Assembly: GCA_965212525.1 (NCBI GenBank)
Contig: CBDBVC010000062.1
Location: forward strand, 1 to 64,000
DNA from: SZUA-38 sp965212525
GTDB taxonomy: Bacteria; Pseudomonadota; Gammaproteobacteria; Xanthomonadales; SZUA-38
Length of the DNA stretch: 64,000 bases
Reading direction: 5' to 3'
In this document: positions 25,343 through 34,017 of the stretch, in pieces
Position numbering within the stretch: position 1 is the stretch's first letter
Layout of the letters: every line of letters starts with the position of its first letter
The notes under the pieces: generated by a model
Seen by the model: only the letters and a program-made list of their open reading frames with translations
Databases searched by the model: none
Told to the model about the DNA's origin: nothing
Position numbers and translations under genes: made by a program

Positions 25343-27295
25343 TTTTAACCAAGGGATACTCATCTTTTTCATTGTCGACACAGCTGTCATCGTCTGGTGT
25401 AGAACGGTGCCTGTGATGTCGACTGCACACACATCATCCATCCCTTGCAAGATTGATTTTTCTCCAGTGGCCCTGTGCAGGCCACCGGTATACTGCGGTT
25501 ATACGGTATGAGCAAGAAGAAGGAACAGGGCCAGATTCTGGAGTCCTTGATGCAGAGCCTCAAGGCGATGGCGCGTGCGCGCAAGAGACGCAGTTCCTAC
25601 ATTACCCTGCAGACCACCGAGATCGTGCACGAGACCTATCTTCGCCTGACCAAGCAGTACGCGCTTGACTGGGGCGACAAGGACCAGTTCCTGATCGCCT
25701 TCGCCAGTACACTGCGCCGCTTTCTGGTGGATCATTACCGCAAGCGCACCGCCGAGAAACGCGGTGGCGACAAGTTCGACCTTAGCCTGGATGACCTCAA
25801 GGTCGAAATCCCGGCTCCGGACGGCATTGATGACTGGGACATGCTGGATACCAAACTGAACGATCTGGACGAGGTCGATACCACCGCACGTCAGATCGTC
25901 GAGCTGCGCTATTTTGCCGGCATGACTCTGGATGAAACGGCCCGTGCCGTGAAAATCACCCCCCGCACTGTCTCAAGAAAGTGGAATTTTGCGCGATCCT
26001 TTCTACGCAGCCAATTTTCCGACGTAACCAACAACTGACATCATGAACAAGGCCACATTCAAAACAGCTCAACAGCTGTTCGAGGAAGCGATCGACCTGC
26101 CGGTTGAGCAGCGAACCTCGTTTGTGCGTGAAAAAGTCAGTGGTGACGAGGTTCTTTACGAGGTCACCTGCGAGCTGCTCAACAACTACGAGGCCCTGCC
26201 GGCCTACAACGACAGCCTGGCCGAAGATGCGGTCATGCGCGTGCTGGCCGACACCGATGAGCCTGCCCTGCCGCATGAGGATGTCGCCGGCATCGCCGCC
26301 AAACTGCCCGCTTTCGAGATACTGGACAAGATCGGCGAAGGCGGCATGGGCGGCGTCTACCTGGCCAAGCGTCACGGCGAAGGCTTTGAGCAGACGGTGG
26401 CCATCAAGGTACTGCGCGATGGCCTGCACTCGGAGCTGGCGCGAGAGCGATTCCATCAGGAACGTCAGATTCTGGCGCAACTTGATCATCCGGCCATCAC
26501 CCGCCTGATCGACGGCGGCTCGCTCGATGATGACCGTCCCTACCTGGTGATGGACTACACGCCGGGCTTGCCCATCACCGAATTCTGTGAACACAACAGA
26601 CTGACGGTCAGGCAGCGACTGGAGCTGTTCCTGAAACTCACGGCCGCCATTTCGCATGCACACCAGAATCTGGTGATTCACCGCGACATCAAGCCACCCA
26701 ATATTCTGGTTGGTGAGAACGGTCAGCCGCACCTGCTCGATTTTGGTATTGCCAAGCTGCAGGATGAGGAGAAGCTGGAAACACGCACCGGCATGATGGT
26801 GCTGACACCGGATTATGCCAGCCCGGAGCAGATCAGCGGCAAGCCCGTCACCGTCGCCAGCGATGTCTATGCGCTGGGTGTTCTGCTTTATGAGCTGCTC
26901 AGTGGCTCGCGACCCTACAACTGGCGCGATCACAGCCCGGCCGAGTTTGAAAAGCTGGTCTACCGCAGCACGCCTCTGCCGCCATCGTCGGTCGAGAGCG
27001 AGGGCTTTGCACCACTGCGACTGACGGCAGAACTGGACAACATCGTACTGAAGGCATTGCACAGCGATGTGCTTCAGCGCTACCACACGGTTGATGAACT
27101 GAGCGCTGACCTGCAGCGACTGCTCAACGGCGAAGCTGTTCTGGCACACCCACCGGGGCTGATCTACCGCACACGCAAGTTCATCGGACGTCACCGACTG
27201 GCCACGGCTGCACTGAGCACCATCTTCGTGCTGATCAGCGGCTTTGGCACCTACAGTTATCTGCAGTCACAGGAACTCAAGATCCAGCGTGATCA
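25313..27295 (+). repeat. Long direct repeat, copy B
   Basis: Counterpart of 19356-21338, nearly identical over about 1.98 kb without indels. It ends at the codons after the kinase transmembrane helix (shared peptide ELKIQRDQA), beyond which the two kinase genes are clearly different. Confidence 0.93.
25508..26038 (+). CDS. ECF sigma factor linked to Ser/Thr kinase (TIGR02999/ECF43-like), copy B
   Basis: A 176-residue protein with the same amino acid sequence as the copy at 19551, including region 2 (TTEIVHETYLRL) and the region 4 helix-turn-helix. Because the two proteins are identical they must recognise the same promoters, so the two kinases feed one shared sigma pool. The kinase start follows after 4 bases. 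Repeated identical copies may simply reflect gene conversion. Start chosen as for copy A. Confidence 0.88.
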   Translation: MSKKKEQGQILESLMQSLKAMARARKRRSSYITLQTTEIVHETYLRLTKQYALDWGDKDQFLIAFASTLRRFLVDHYRKRTAEKRGGDKFDLSLDDLKVEIPAPDGIDDWDMLDTKLNDLDEVDTTARQIVELRYFAGMTLDETARAVKITPRTVSRKWNFARSFLRSQFSDVTNN

Positions 27296-28622
27296 AGCAG
27301 TACGGGAACAGCAACGCGCAGAGGATATCTCCAGTTTTCTGGTTGAGGCCTTCAGTCAGGCTGACCCCACCCGAACCATGGGCCAGGCAGTGACAGCGGG
27401 TGACCTGCTGAATGAAACGGCCAATCGACTCAGCCGTAGCAACTACCCTGATCCGGAACTGCATGCCAAACTGGTGCTGGCAATTGCCGATGCCTATGCC
27501 GGCCTGGGTGAGAACCAGCAGTCAATCGCTGCCATGGATGGACTCGACGCGGCCAAACTGATGCCGGAAACACAGGCCATGATTCTGGGCAAACAGGCGG
27601 ATAACCTGTTCGAGCTGGGCCAGGTTGAGGCCGCGCTGGAAAAAATTGAGGCCGCACTGGCTCGGCCTTCTATCGACAACAGCAATCTTGCGCGTGAACT
27701 GCTGGCAACCAAAGCCGCCATTCTGGATGATCAGGATCGCCTCGATGAAGCGGTCGCCATTTACAGTCAACTGATCGATGAGATTAACCCGCAGCTGACT
27801 CCGGATTTTTACCTGACCATCTGCAAGCAATTTGCCAATATCCGCTATGGTGAGGGATTTGCCGAGGAAGCTGCACAGCAGCTGACCGATTGCCTTGGCC
27901 AGCACAGGGCCAGTCCTGCTGAATCCAAATCAGACTGGGTGCGCAGCCAGGCCACAGCCACTCTGGGTAATTTTTATCGCCGCCTGAAAGAATATGAAAA
28001 AGCCTTTGAAACACAATCAGAAGTGCTCGATTTACGTTTGAGTCTTTTTGGCAGTGATCACATCACACCGACATCTGTGATGATCAACCTGGGTGCATTG
28101 CAATACGAACGCGGGCTTCAGGACAGTGCTCTTGAGTATTATCACAAGGCACTCAACATCCGCACACAATATTACGGTGAGGACAGCGTCAGGACGGCGA
28201 CGCTGCACCACAACATCTCACTGGCCTACAGCGACAAGGATGACCTCAACCGCGCACTTGAGCATACGGAGATTGCGCTTGAAAAATACCGCGCCAACGA
28301 TCGAGCCAGGCATCGAAACATGCCTCATTTCCTGTTGCAGCATGCCCAGATTCTAACCAACCTGAAACGATACCAGCAGGCCGAATCCACGATCAAACTG
28401 TGCATCGATATCCTGACCGAGCTGAATTACGCCAAAGGCAGGCAACTGGCTATTGCGCGATCGGTTTTGGCTCGAATTCTATTTGAGACAGGTGATGCTG
28501 AATCGGCAAGCAATGAACTGAGGCTGGCACTGCCCATTATCAGAGAACATTTTGATGATACGGACAAAGACCGTATCAATGCTGAACAATTGTTATTGAA
28601 ACTAGGAGAACGAAAATCATGA
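26043..28622 (+). CDS. Membrane Ser/Thr protein kinase with C-terminal TPR domain, module B
   Basis: An 859-residue kinase. Residues 1-417 equal the module A kinase apart from one Gly-to-Ser change in the membrane helix (LSTIFV against LGTIFV), including Lys122, HRD and DFG. After QRDQA the sequence departs: its TPR region (about 420-850) has units such as YAGLGENQQSIAAM, LFELGQVEAALEKIEAAL, FYRRLKEYEKAFETQ and YERGLQDSALEYYHKAL, the last resembling the kinesin light chain-type TPR. The differing periplasmic half probably senses another ligand while signalling to the same sigma factor. The stop overlaps the next ATG (ATGA 28619-28622). Confidence 0.93.
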   Translation: MNKATFKTAQQLFEEAIDLPVEQRTSFVREKVSGDEVLYEVTCELLNNYEALPAYNDSLAEDAVMRVLADTDEPALPHEDVAGIAAKLPAFEILDKIGEGGMGGVYLAKRHGEGFEQTVAIKVLRDGLHSELARERFHQERQILAQLDHPAITRLIDGGSLDDDRPYLVMDYTPGLPITEFCEHNRLTVRQRLELFLKLTAAISHAHQNLVIHRDIKPPNILVGENGQPHLLDFGIAKLQDEEKLETRTGMMVLTPDYASPEQISGKPVTVASDVYALGVLLYELLSGSRPYNWRDHSPAEFEKLVYRSTPLPPSSVESEGFAPLRLTAELDNIVLKALHSDVLQRYHTVDELSADLQRLLNGEAVLAHPPGLIYRTRKFIGRHRLATAALSTIFVLISGFGTYSYLQSQELKIQRDQAVREQQRAEDISSFLVEAFSQADPTRTMGQAVTAGDLLNETANRLSRSNYPDPELHAKLVLAIADAYAGLGENQQSIAAMDGLDAAKLMPETQAMILGKQADNLFELGQVEAALEKIEAALARPSIDNSNLARELLATKAAILDDQDRLDEAVAIYSQLIDEINPQLTPDFYLTICKQFANIRYGEGFAEEAAQQLTDCLGQHRASPAESKSDWVRSQATATLGNFYRRLKEYEKAFETQSEVLDLRLSLFGSDHITPTSVMINLGALQYERGLQDSALEYYHKALNIRTQYYGEDSVRTATLHHNISLAYSDKDDLNRALEHTEIALEKYRANDRARHRNMPHFLLQHAQILTNLKRYQQAESTIKLCIDILTELNYAKGRQLAIARSVLARILFETGDAESASNELRLALPIIREHFDDTDKDRINAEQLLLKLGERKS

Positions 28623-29314
28623 AAAAACTGATACCTGCAATTGTATTTCTTGCAGCGCAACAGGCTTATGCTGGCGTCTGCACCAATGACACACGAAACC
28701 CATTCTGGAAAGGTGGTGAATGCCGTGTGACAGCCTGCACCACCAATACTGGTGGATCTCAAGTACTGGACGCTCGTAAATATGAAATTGAAGTTCAGGA
28801 AGACCTTGGTAACTTTCAATACGACATCGGCCTCAATGTCGACAAGATGACAGATGGTGATGGCGATTGGTACAAGTACTTAAAGATTGTTGCCGATCTC
28901 TACAACTCGGACCTGGGCATCATTCAGGATTACATCCTTGGTGTGAGTTGGGTTCGTCCATCAACCAATGGCTATGATGTGTTTTTCAGACTGAAACGCC
29001 CTGACGGCTCAGTTGCGGGTGATTACTCCAAGTTCTTGCCGAAATCATCGATCAGTGATGATATTGACATGACCTTGTATGCCGAGAGTGATGGTGCCGA
29101 TTACGATATCGGGTTACTGGTGCCGTGGCAGACTGAACCCATGTTCACAGCCACGATCGGCAAATTGTTGAATGACGATGATAGTGCCAGCTCAATCCTC
29201 AATTTGCGACTGCAGTACGGAAAGTTCGGCAACGCCTGTGAAGATTCAGTCAACCAGTACGAACTGAACATCGACTACAGCCACTTTGACAGAATCTACG
29301 ATATCACCCAGTAA
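28619..29314 (+). CDS. Secreted cysteine-containing protein of unknown function, module B
   Basis: A 231-residue protein with signal peptide (MKKLIPAIVFLAAQQAYA). The start MKKLIP is shared with the module A proteins, and an early CRVTAC pair plus a late NACEDSVNQYELNI recall their CxVxxC and NQCG/QPYDI landmarks, but the rest differs greatly, so common ancestry is only likely. An additional Cys (GVCTND) is near the mature N-terminus. No known domain was recognised. It is coupled to the module B kinase by ATGA and ends 3 bases before the convergent mutM stop. Confidence 0.68.
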   Translation: MKKLIPAIVFLAAQQAYAGVCTNDTRNPFWKGGECRVTACTTNTGGSQVLDARKYEIEVQEDLGNFQYDIGLNVDKMTDGDGDWYKYLKIVADLYNSDLGIIQDYILGVSWVRPSTNGYDVFFRLKRPDGSVAGDYSKFLPKSSISDDIDMTLYAESDGADYDIGLLVPWQTEPMFTATIGKLLNDDDSASSILNLRLQYGKFGNACEDSVNQYELNIDYSHFDRIYDITQ

Positions 29315-29317
29315 ACA

Positions 29318-30133
29318 TCAATTCTGACAGATCGGGCAGTAGAACGTGCTTCGCTGCCCGATCACCTTTCTCCTGATCACCTCGCCACAGTGCTGGCAGG
29401 ACTCCCCCTCACGATCATAGACAAACAGCGTCTGTGCAAAGTAGCCCGGCGTAGCGTCAGGCCGCACGAAATCACGCAGCGTTGAGCCGCCCTGTTCGAT
29501 GGCTTCACTCAGTACATCGCGGATGCAGTCCACCAGCAGTCCATAGCGGGCCTTGCTGATGCGCCCGGCCTGGACTGTCGGCCGTATTCCGGCTCGAAAC
29601 AGTGCCTCGCTGGCGTAGATATTGCCCACACCCACCACCACCGCCGCGTTCATGATGAACAGCTTGATGGCCGTCCTGCGCTTGCGCGATGCGGCATGCA
29701 GGTAATCGGCCGTGAATTCCTCTTCCAGCGGTTCGGGTCCGAGACCGTTCAGCAACGGGTGCTGTTCTATCGGATTATCAGCCCACAGCAGGCAACCGAA
29801 TCGCCTCGGATCGTGATAGCGAATGATATGGCCATTGCCCACAGCCAGATCGAAGTGGTCGTGCTTGCGAATCTCGTCACCCTCGGCCACCACACGCAGC
29901 GAGCCGGACATGCCCAGGTGGATCAGTGCAGCACCACCTTTCACATGCACCCCGATGTATTTGCCGCGGCGGGTGACGCAACTGACTCGCTGACTTTGCA
30001 GGGTATCTGTCAGGTGATCTGGCACAGGCCAGCGCAGCGATGGCTGCCTGACGATCAGGCGCTTGATGATCTCCCCGTCCAGATACGGTGCGATACCCCG
30101 CCGGGTGGTCTCGACCTCGGGCAGTTCAGGCAC
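29318..30133 (-). CDS. mutM: Formamidopyrimidine-DNA glycosylase
   Basis: A 271-residue DNA repair enzyme that removes oxidised purines such as 8-oxoguanine and nicks the abasic site. The start is GTG at 30133, since the catalytic residue is the Pro right after the initiator (PELPEVETT, with the catalytic Glu); a longer frame to 30172 would bury that Pro. A GGAAG site precedes it. Other hallmarks are GRRGKY-like TRRGKYIGV, YHDPRRFG, GVGNIYASEALF and the C-terminal zinc finger CQHCG...CPICQ. It overlaps the end of the upstream permease gene by 8 bp. Its last codons contain a hairpin, and a fragment of them is duplicated at 25059-25102. Confidence 0.95.
   Translation of the reverse strand: MPELPEVETTRRGIAPYLDGEIIKRLIVRQPSLRWPVPDHLTDTLQSQRVSCVTRRGKYIGVHVKGGAALIHLGMSGSLRVVAEGDEIRKHDHFDLAVGNGHIIRYHDPRRFGCLLWADNPIEQHPLLNGLGPEPLEEEFTADYLHAASRKRRTAIKLFIMNAAVVVGVGNIYASEALFRAGIRPTVQAGRISKARYGLLVDCIRDVLSEAIEQGGSTLRDFVRPDATPGYFAQTLFVYDREGESCQHCGEVIRRKVIGQRSTFYCPICQN
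29330..29363. terminator. Hairpin in the mutM 3' coding end
   Basis: GATCGGGCAG and CTGCCCGATC are perfect 10-bp arms with a 14-base loop, 16 bases after the stop of the module B secreted gene and within the last mutM codons. There is no T-tract. It may end or stabilise module B transcripts; the same hairpin was copied after module A. Confidence 0.5.
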
Positions 30134-32231
30134 GCCGGCGCTTCCAGCCCAGTCTGAGACCATAGCCGACAACCATGGCAGGCAGCAGGAGCATGAACAC
30201 GATGGCGAGCCAGCCGGTGGTGCGCGCCGACCAGTTCAGATCCAGATTGCGCTCACTGGCTTCGACATTGATCAGTACATCATTGTCAGTGAGCCATTCC
30301 ATCAGCCGCATGCCAAAATCCAGATTGCCGCCATTGCCGTAATAGCGATTTGTGATGAAGTCACTGTCCCCCATCACCACGATGCGCTGCTCGGTTCCAT
30401 CATCGAGTGACCGGGTCAGGCGGTAGCCGATGTGGAGCGGACCGCGCACTTCTCCCTGATCTTCATTCAGGCCAATCGTGCCTGCCACCACGCTGGTCTC
30501 GGTCCAGCTGCCAGGTCCCGTGCTGACGATGGGCCTGCAATCGAATCCTGCATTGTTGTCGGAGCCGCTCTCGCAATTGGCCGACAAAGCCGCCGCCCCG
30601 GGGAACAGGGTTCGCGCGTAGAACGATTCGAGTAGTGTCGACGCCGGGTAGCGGTTGACGACTATATTGAGCGGGTTGTCCATGCCGGCCGAAACGGCAC
30701 CGGTATCGATCACCTGCCCTTGCAGCCGGGCAAGACCCAGCCAGCTGAGGAGATCGTCATAGTCGGTATTGCTGCCGTTGCTGGCACGAGTGGATTCTGG
30801 CTCCATCAGCAGAAGCAGATTACCACCCGTCTCCAGGTAATCGATGATGGCATCGGTGACGCCTGGCAACAGGGAACCGCGTGCTGGAGTCAGGATCAGC
30901 AGCTGCAGGTTGTCGGGCAGCACCGGGGTCAGAATCAGATCCAGCGGACCCGGAACCAGACCGCGCTCATTCATGGCACTACCGAAGTAACCGTAATCGA
31001 AATTGGCTTCGCCACGAAAATCGCCCTCTCCACTGCCGCTGGCATAGGAGACGTAGGTCTGCTGCTGCCTGGACAGACGCAGCAACAGCTGGGTCAGATC
31101 ACGGTCGTTGAGCTGCCTCAGGGTGTCCTGTCGATTCCGATACTGCACCAGCAGCTCACCGTCACTGCGGATATCCAGCTCGCGGATCAGGTTCAGGTGA
31201 TTGGCCGGATCAAGAAACTGGAGGCTTAAGTCTGCCTTGTAACGCAACCAGGGATCGAGAAACTCGGCCAGTTGAATGCGCAGAGGTCCCTCAGGCGCGG
31301 CAAACGCCGTGATTATCACTTCGCCATCGAGCTGATCGAGTACGGCCTCGCTGGCCGGTGCCAGGCTGTGCCGGCGGTTTTCGGTGACGTCTGCGATCAC
31401 ATCAAACCGACCCGCCACAGTATTGATAACGATGACGAGGACCAGCAACAGCCCTGCCATGGCAAAGCCGAGTGCACGGCTGGCAAGCCGCGTGACTCCC
31501 GCCTGCCTGACCACCAGCCAGGTGACCGCCAGACAGAATCCGGTCAGCGACAACAGATAGATCACACCGGAGAGCACAAAGCGGCCAGTCAGGAAATCCC
31601 GATAGACGGCTGTCAGTGACAGTGATGACAGGATCGAGTCGGTCACGCCACGTGAGACGGCAGAACGGTCGATGGACCAGAGTGCCATTAACAGCAACAG
31701 GCTCATCAGCGCTGCTGTCATCGGCAGTGTGACCAGTGCCGAACACATCAGCGCCACCGCCTGGGCCAGCAGGATCAGCAGCAGCAAGCCCGTCAGGGCG
31801 AGCAGTATGCGTCCCCAGTCCAGCTCATGGCTCGATGCCAGAATCACGATCAGCACGATCAGGTAGGCCAGCAGACACAGCATCATGGGCATCATGCCCA
31901 GGTATTTGCCGACTACCCGTGAGGCAGGCGTGACGACAGTCGAGCGCAGTGACAGGTCGGTGCCCGCCAACTGCTCCTGACCGAAACCCCGGAAACTGCC
32001 CAGTGCCGCCAGCAGAAACATCAGCAGGGCCATGGGAAGAAACATCGGGATAACCACCGAGGCGGAAAGCCCGCTGCCGAGCTCGTCCTTTTCCTGCAGG
32101 ATCACATGGGCCTCGATCAGCTCGAAGAACTGCCAGCCGGTGAGCGCCAGCAAGGCTCCCAGCATCACCCAGGCTGACGCACCCGTAGACCACAGGCGCC
32201 GCGCCTCATGCCGGGCCAGAACAGCGATCAT
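30126..32231 (-). CDS. Fused ABC-2 permease and Gld-type (GldF-GldG) protein
   Basis: A 701-residue membrane protein. The N-terminal half (about 1-265) has six or seven hydrophobic helices like ABC-2/GldF permeases, including MFLPMALLMFLLAALGSF; the C-terminal half (about 280-680) is a periplasmic GldG/IFT52-like domain with ETGGNLLLLMEPES and VVMGDSDFITNRYYGN, and a final helix near GWLAIVFMLLLPAMVVGYG. In Bacteroidetes gliding loci these are two proteins (GldF, GldG) next to the ATPase GldA. In proteobacteria the substrate is unknown. It overlaps the ATPase gene by 4 bp (32228-32231). Confidence 0.83.
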   Translation of the reverse strand: MIAVLARHEARRLWSTGASAWVMLGALLALTGWQFFELIEAHVILQEKDELGSGLSASVVIPMFLPMALLMFLLAALGSFRGFGQEQLAGTDLSLRSTVVTPASRVVGKYLGMMPMMLCLLAYLIVLIVILASSHELDWGRILLALTGLLLLILLAQAVALMCSALVTLPMTAALMSLLLLMALWSIDRSAVSRGVTDSILSSLSLTAVYRDFLTGRFVLSGVIYLLSLTGFCLAVTWLVVRQAGVTRLASRALGFAMAGLLLVLVIVINTVAGRFDVIADVTENRRHSLAPASEAVLDQLDGEVIITAFAAPEGPLRIQLAEFLDPWLRYKADLSLQFLDPANHLNLIRELDIRSDGELLVQYRNRQDTLRQLNDRDLTQLLLRLSRQQQTYVSYASGSGEGDFRGEANFDYGYFGSAMNERGLVPGPLDLILTPVLPDNLQLLILTPARGSLLPGVTDAIIDYLETGGNLLLLMEPESTRASNGSNTDYDDLLSWLGLARLQGQVIDTGAVSAGMDNPLNIVVNRYPASTLLESFYARTLFPGAAALSANCESGSDNNAGFDCRPIVSTGPGSWTETSVVAGTIGLNEDQGEVRGPLHIGYRLTRSLDDGTEQRIVVMGDSDFITNRYYGNGGNLDFGMRLMEWLTDNDVLINVEASERNLDLNWSARTTGWLAIVFMLLLPAMVVGYGLRLGWKRRRA

Positions 32232-33166
32232 GATTCGTTCCCCTGCTGACTCGATTGAGTGATCAGGTCCAGCATGTCGTCTTCGGTCAGGTGCTGCCTT
32301 GGCAACAGTGCATTGATGCGTGCCCCAGCTTGCACCAGTTGTTCGATCAGTGTGGCCGAGTCGATATCTGCCCTGAGTGTGAGCTCCAGATCAAGGCCAT
32401 TGACTACCGTGATTGCTGCCATCTGCTCCAGCAGGCTCTGCTGGCCGGAGTCCAGTGCCTTGTCCAGCTGTAACTCGAACGCCGAAGCTCGCTCTGGCGG
32501 CTCGAGCTCGCCGTGATAGCAGGCGCGGCCATCACTCATCACCAGTAGTCGATCGGCAACTGCGGCGGCATCAGATAATGAGTGAGTCGAGAGGATGACG
32601 GTCATTTCGGGCACCAGATCGGCGATCAGCAAACGCAACTGGGCGATATGCACCGGATCCAGCCCGCTGGCGGGCTCATCCAGCACCAGTAGTCTGGGTG
32701 AACCGATCAGTGCCTGAGCCAGTGATACACGCTGGCGATAACCCTTCGACAATTCACCGATGATGCGATCACGACTCAATAACAGATCACACTGGTGGAT
32801 GACTCTGTCGATGGCGTCTGATGCCTCACTGCCCTTGAGACGTCTGAGATCACAGGCCAGCTTCAGTTGCTCGCCAACTGTATAGGCCGTGTACAGTGAG
32901 GGTGTCTCCGGGCAAAAACCGCACAGCTGCCTGGCACGGCTATTGCGCCAGGGTGTCGACTCGCCGTCAATGGAGACCTCACCGGCATCGGGCTGCAGCA
33001 GGCCGGTCAGACATTTGAGTGTGGTCGTTTTACCGGCACCATTGCGACCCACAACAGCGAGCACTTCTCCAGCTGAAACCTGGAAGGAAAGCGAGTCGAC
33101 GGCATGCTTGCCACGGTAGGTGTGAGTCAGATTACTGACGGTCAGAACATGAGAGACATCATTCAT
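32228..33166 (-). CDS. ABC transporter ATP-binding protein (GldA/ABC-2 type)
   Basis: A 312-residue ATPase with Walker A (GRNGAGKTT), signature LSKGYRQR, Walker B (RLLVLDEPASGLDP) and switch His (STHSLSDA). The CcmA/GldA-type signature and a roughly 90-residue C-terminal extension after the core are typical of ATPases serving ABC-2 permeases. The next gene encodes its probable permease (4-bp overlap), then mutM, giving a three-gene minus-strand operon. Substrate unknown. Confidence 0.9.
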   Translation of the reverse strand: MNDVSHVLTVSNLTHTYRGKHAVDSLSFQVSAGEVLAVVGRNGAGKTTTLKCLTGLLQPDAGEVSIDGESTPWRNSRARQLCGFCPETPSLYTAYTVGEQLKLACDLRRLKGSEASDAIDRVIHQCDLLLSRDRIIGELSKGYRQRVSLAQALIGSPRLLVLDEPASGLDPVHIAQLRLLIADLVPEMTVILSTHSLSDAAAVADRLLVMSDGRACYHGELEPPERASAFELQLDKALDSGQQSLLEQMAAITVVNGLDLELTLRADIDSATLIEQLVQAGARINALLPRQHLTEDDMLDLITQSSQQGNES

Positions 33167-33333
33167 TGCGGCGAAGCTTAACCCAGTGATGCGCGCTGCG
33201 CCAGCTGATCAAACGGGTAATGACCATTGAATGCAGAGATCCTGTCCATGGGTCGCTGATCGCCCTGCCCGTTGCTTTACATCGCCGTTTTGACTGACAA
33301 TAGTACGACCTCAGGGCCTGATCTGGATCAAAC

Positions 33334-33969
33334 ATGGACATATCCGTCATGGGCGACAAGCTCATTGTTGCTGACAACTTTTTCAGTGCACAAGAATTTG
33401 CGATTGCGGAACAGGAAATCGCCGCATTACGGCCCCACCTGCAACCCACGTATCATGGAAGCGATGTCATTCTGTACAGGCTGAGTCTTGACCAGGCCTA
33501 TCAGGATCGCAAGCGTTCCTTTCTGCTGCAGGCCATCCAGTCAAAAATCTATTCGAATGCCATACTCAATGTCGCCAACGGAATTCACGACCTGTCCTAC
33601 ACCCTGATGAACATGCAGCACAAGTTCATCACCGCGCTGACTGAGATGCGGGGCGATACCGATTACCGCACCCACACCGACACCGGTGACAAGTTTGAAT
33701 GGACCCGAATCTTCATGTCCTGGATCTGGTACTACAATCCCGATCCCGCTGCCATGACAGGTGGCGAACTGAATATCGAGGATCTCGGACTTTCAGTAGA
33801 ACCCGTGAACAACCGGCTTGTCCTGCTACCGGCCTACCTCCGGCACAGCATCAGCAAACCCGTGTTCACCCGGGAAAACTACTACCGCACGACAGTGAAT
33901 GGTTTCTTCAGTCTGGCCGATGCATCCATACTGAAAACGGATGATGTCATGAAAGCATCACCCGTCTGA
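33334..33969 (+). CDS. 2OG-Fe(II) oxygenase-like protein
   Basis: A 211-residue protein with the features of prolyl-4-hydroxylase-like 2-oxoglutarate/iron oxygenases: HxD in YRTHTDTGD, a MTGGELNIE strand, and a distal His (PAYLRHSI) followed by Arg (YYRTTVNGFF), which would complete the iron triad and bind 2-oxoglutarate. Such enzymes hydroxylate protein residues or small molecules. The substrate is not identifiable. An alternative start is ATG 33349. A 48-bp gap leads to the hydantoinase gene on the same strand, so the two could be cotranscribed. Confidence 0.75.
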   Translation: MDISVMGDKLIVADNFFSAQEFAIAEQEIAALRPHLQPTYHGSDVILYRLSLDQAYQDRKRSFLLQAIQSKIYSNAILNVANGIHDLSYTLMNMQHKFITALTEMRGDTDYRTHTDTGDKFEWTRIFMSWIWYYNPDPAAMTGGELNIEDLGLSVEPVNNRLVLLPAYLRHSISKPVFTRENYYRTTVNGFFSLADASILKTDDVMKASPV

Positions 33970-34017
33970 TTTGCTGATCACGGCAGATCATCAAATGACG
34001 AGCAAACGGAAATTAAC

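Larger units (their letters stand above)
25037..25507. other. Intergenic region between modules A and B
   Basis: No gene was found in these 471 bases. The left part holds the mutM 3'-end remnant and its hairpin (25059-25102). The middle (25103-25270) is AT-richer and matches nothing else noticed in the window. From 25271 the sequence aligns with 19314 onward and contains the second module promoter and leader. A 13-base match, TTCACACTTTAAA, occurs at 25044-25056 and also at 19324-19336. Confidence 0.6.

Noticed and set aside
25272..25511. A 79-residue frame across the module B leader
   Set aside because: It has no ribosome site and no family features, and covers the promoter region; it is chance reading frame.
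19314..29314. The repeat as a transposon or integron
   Set aside because: No transposase, integrase, terminal inverted repeats or target-site duplications were seen at either end.
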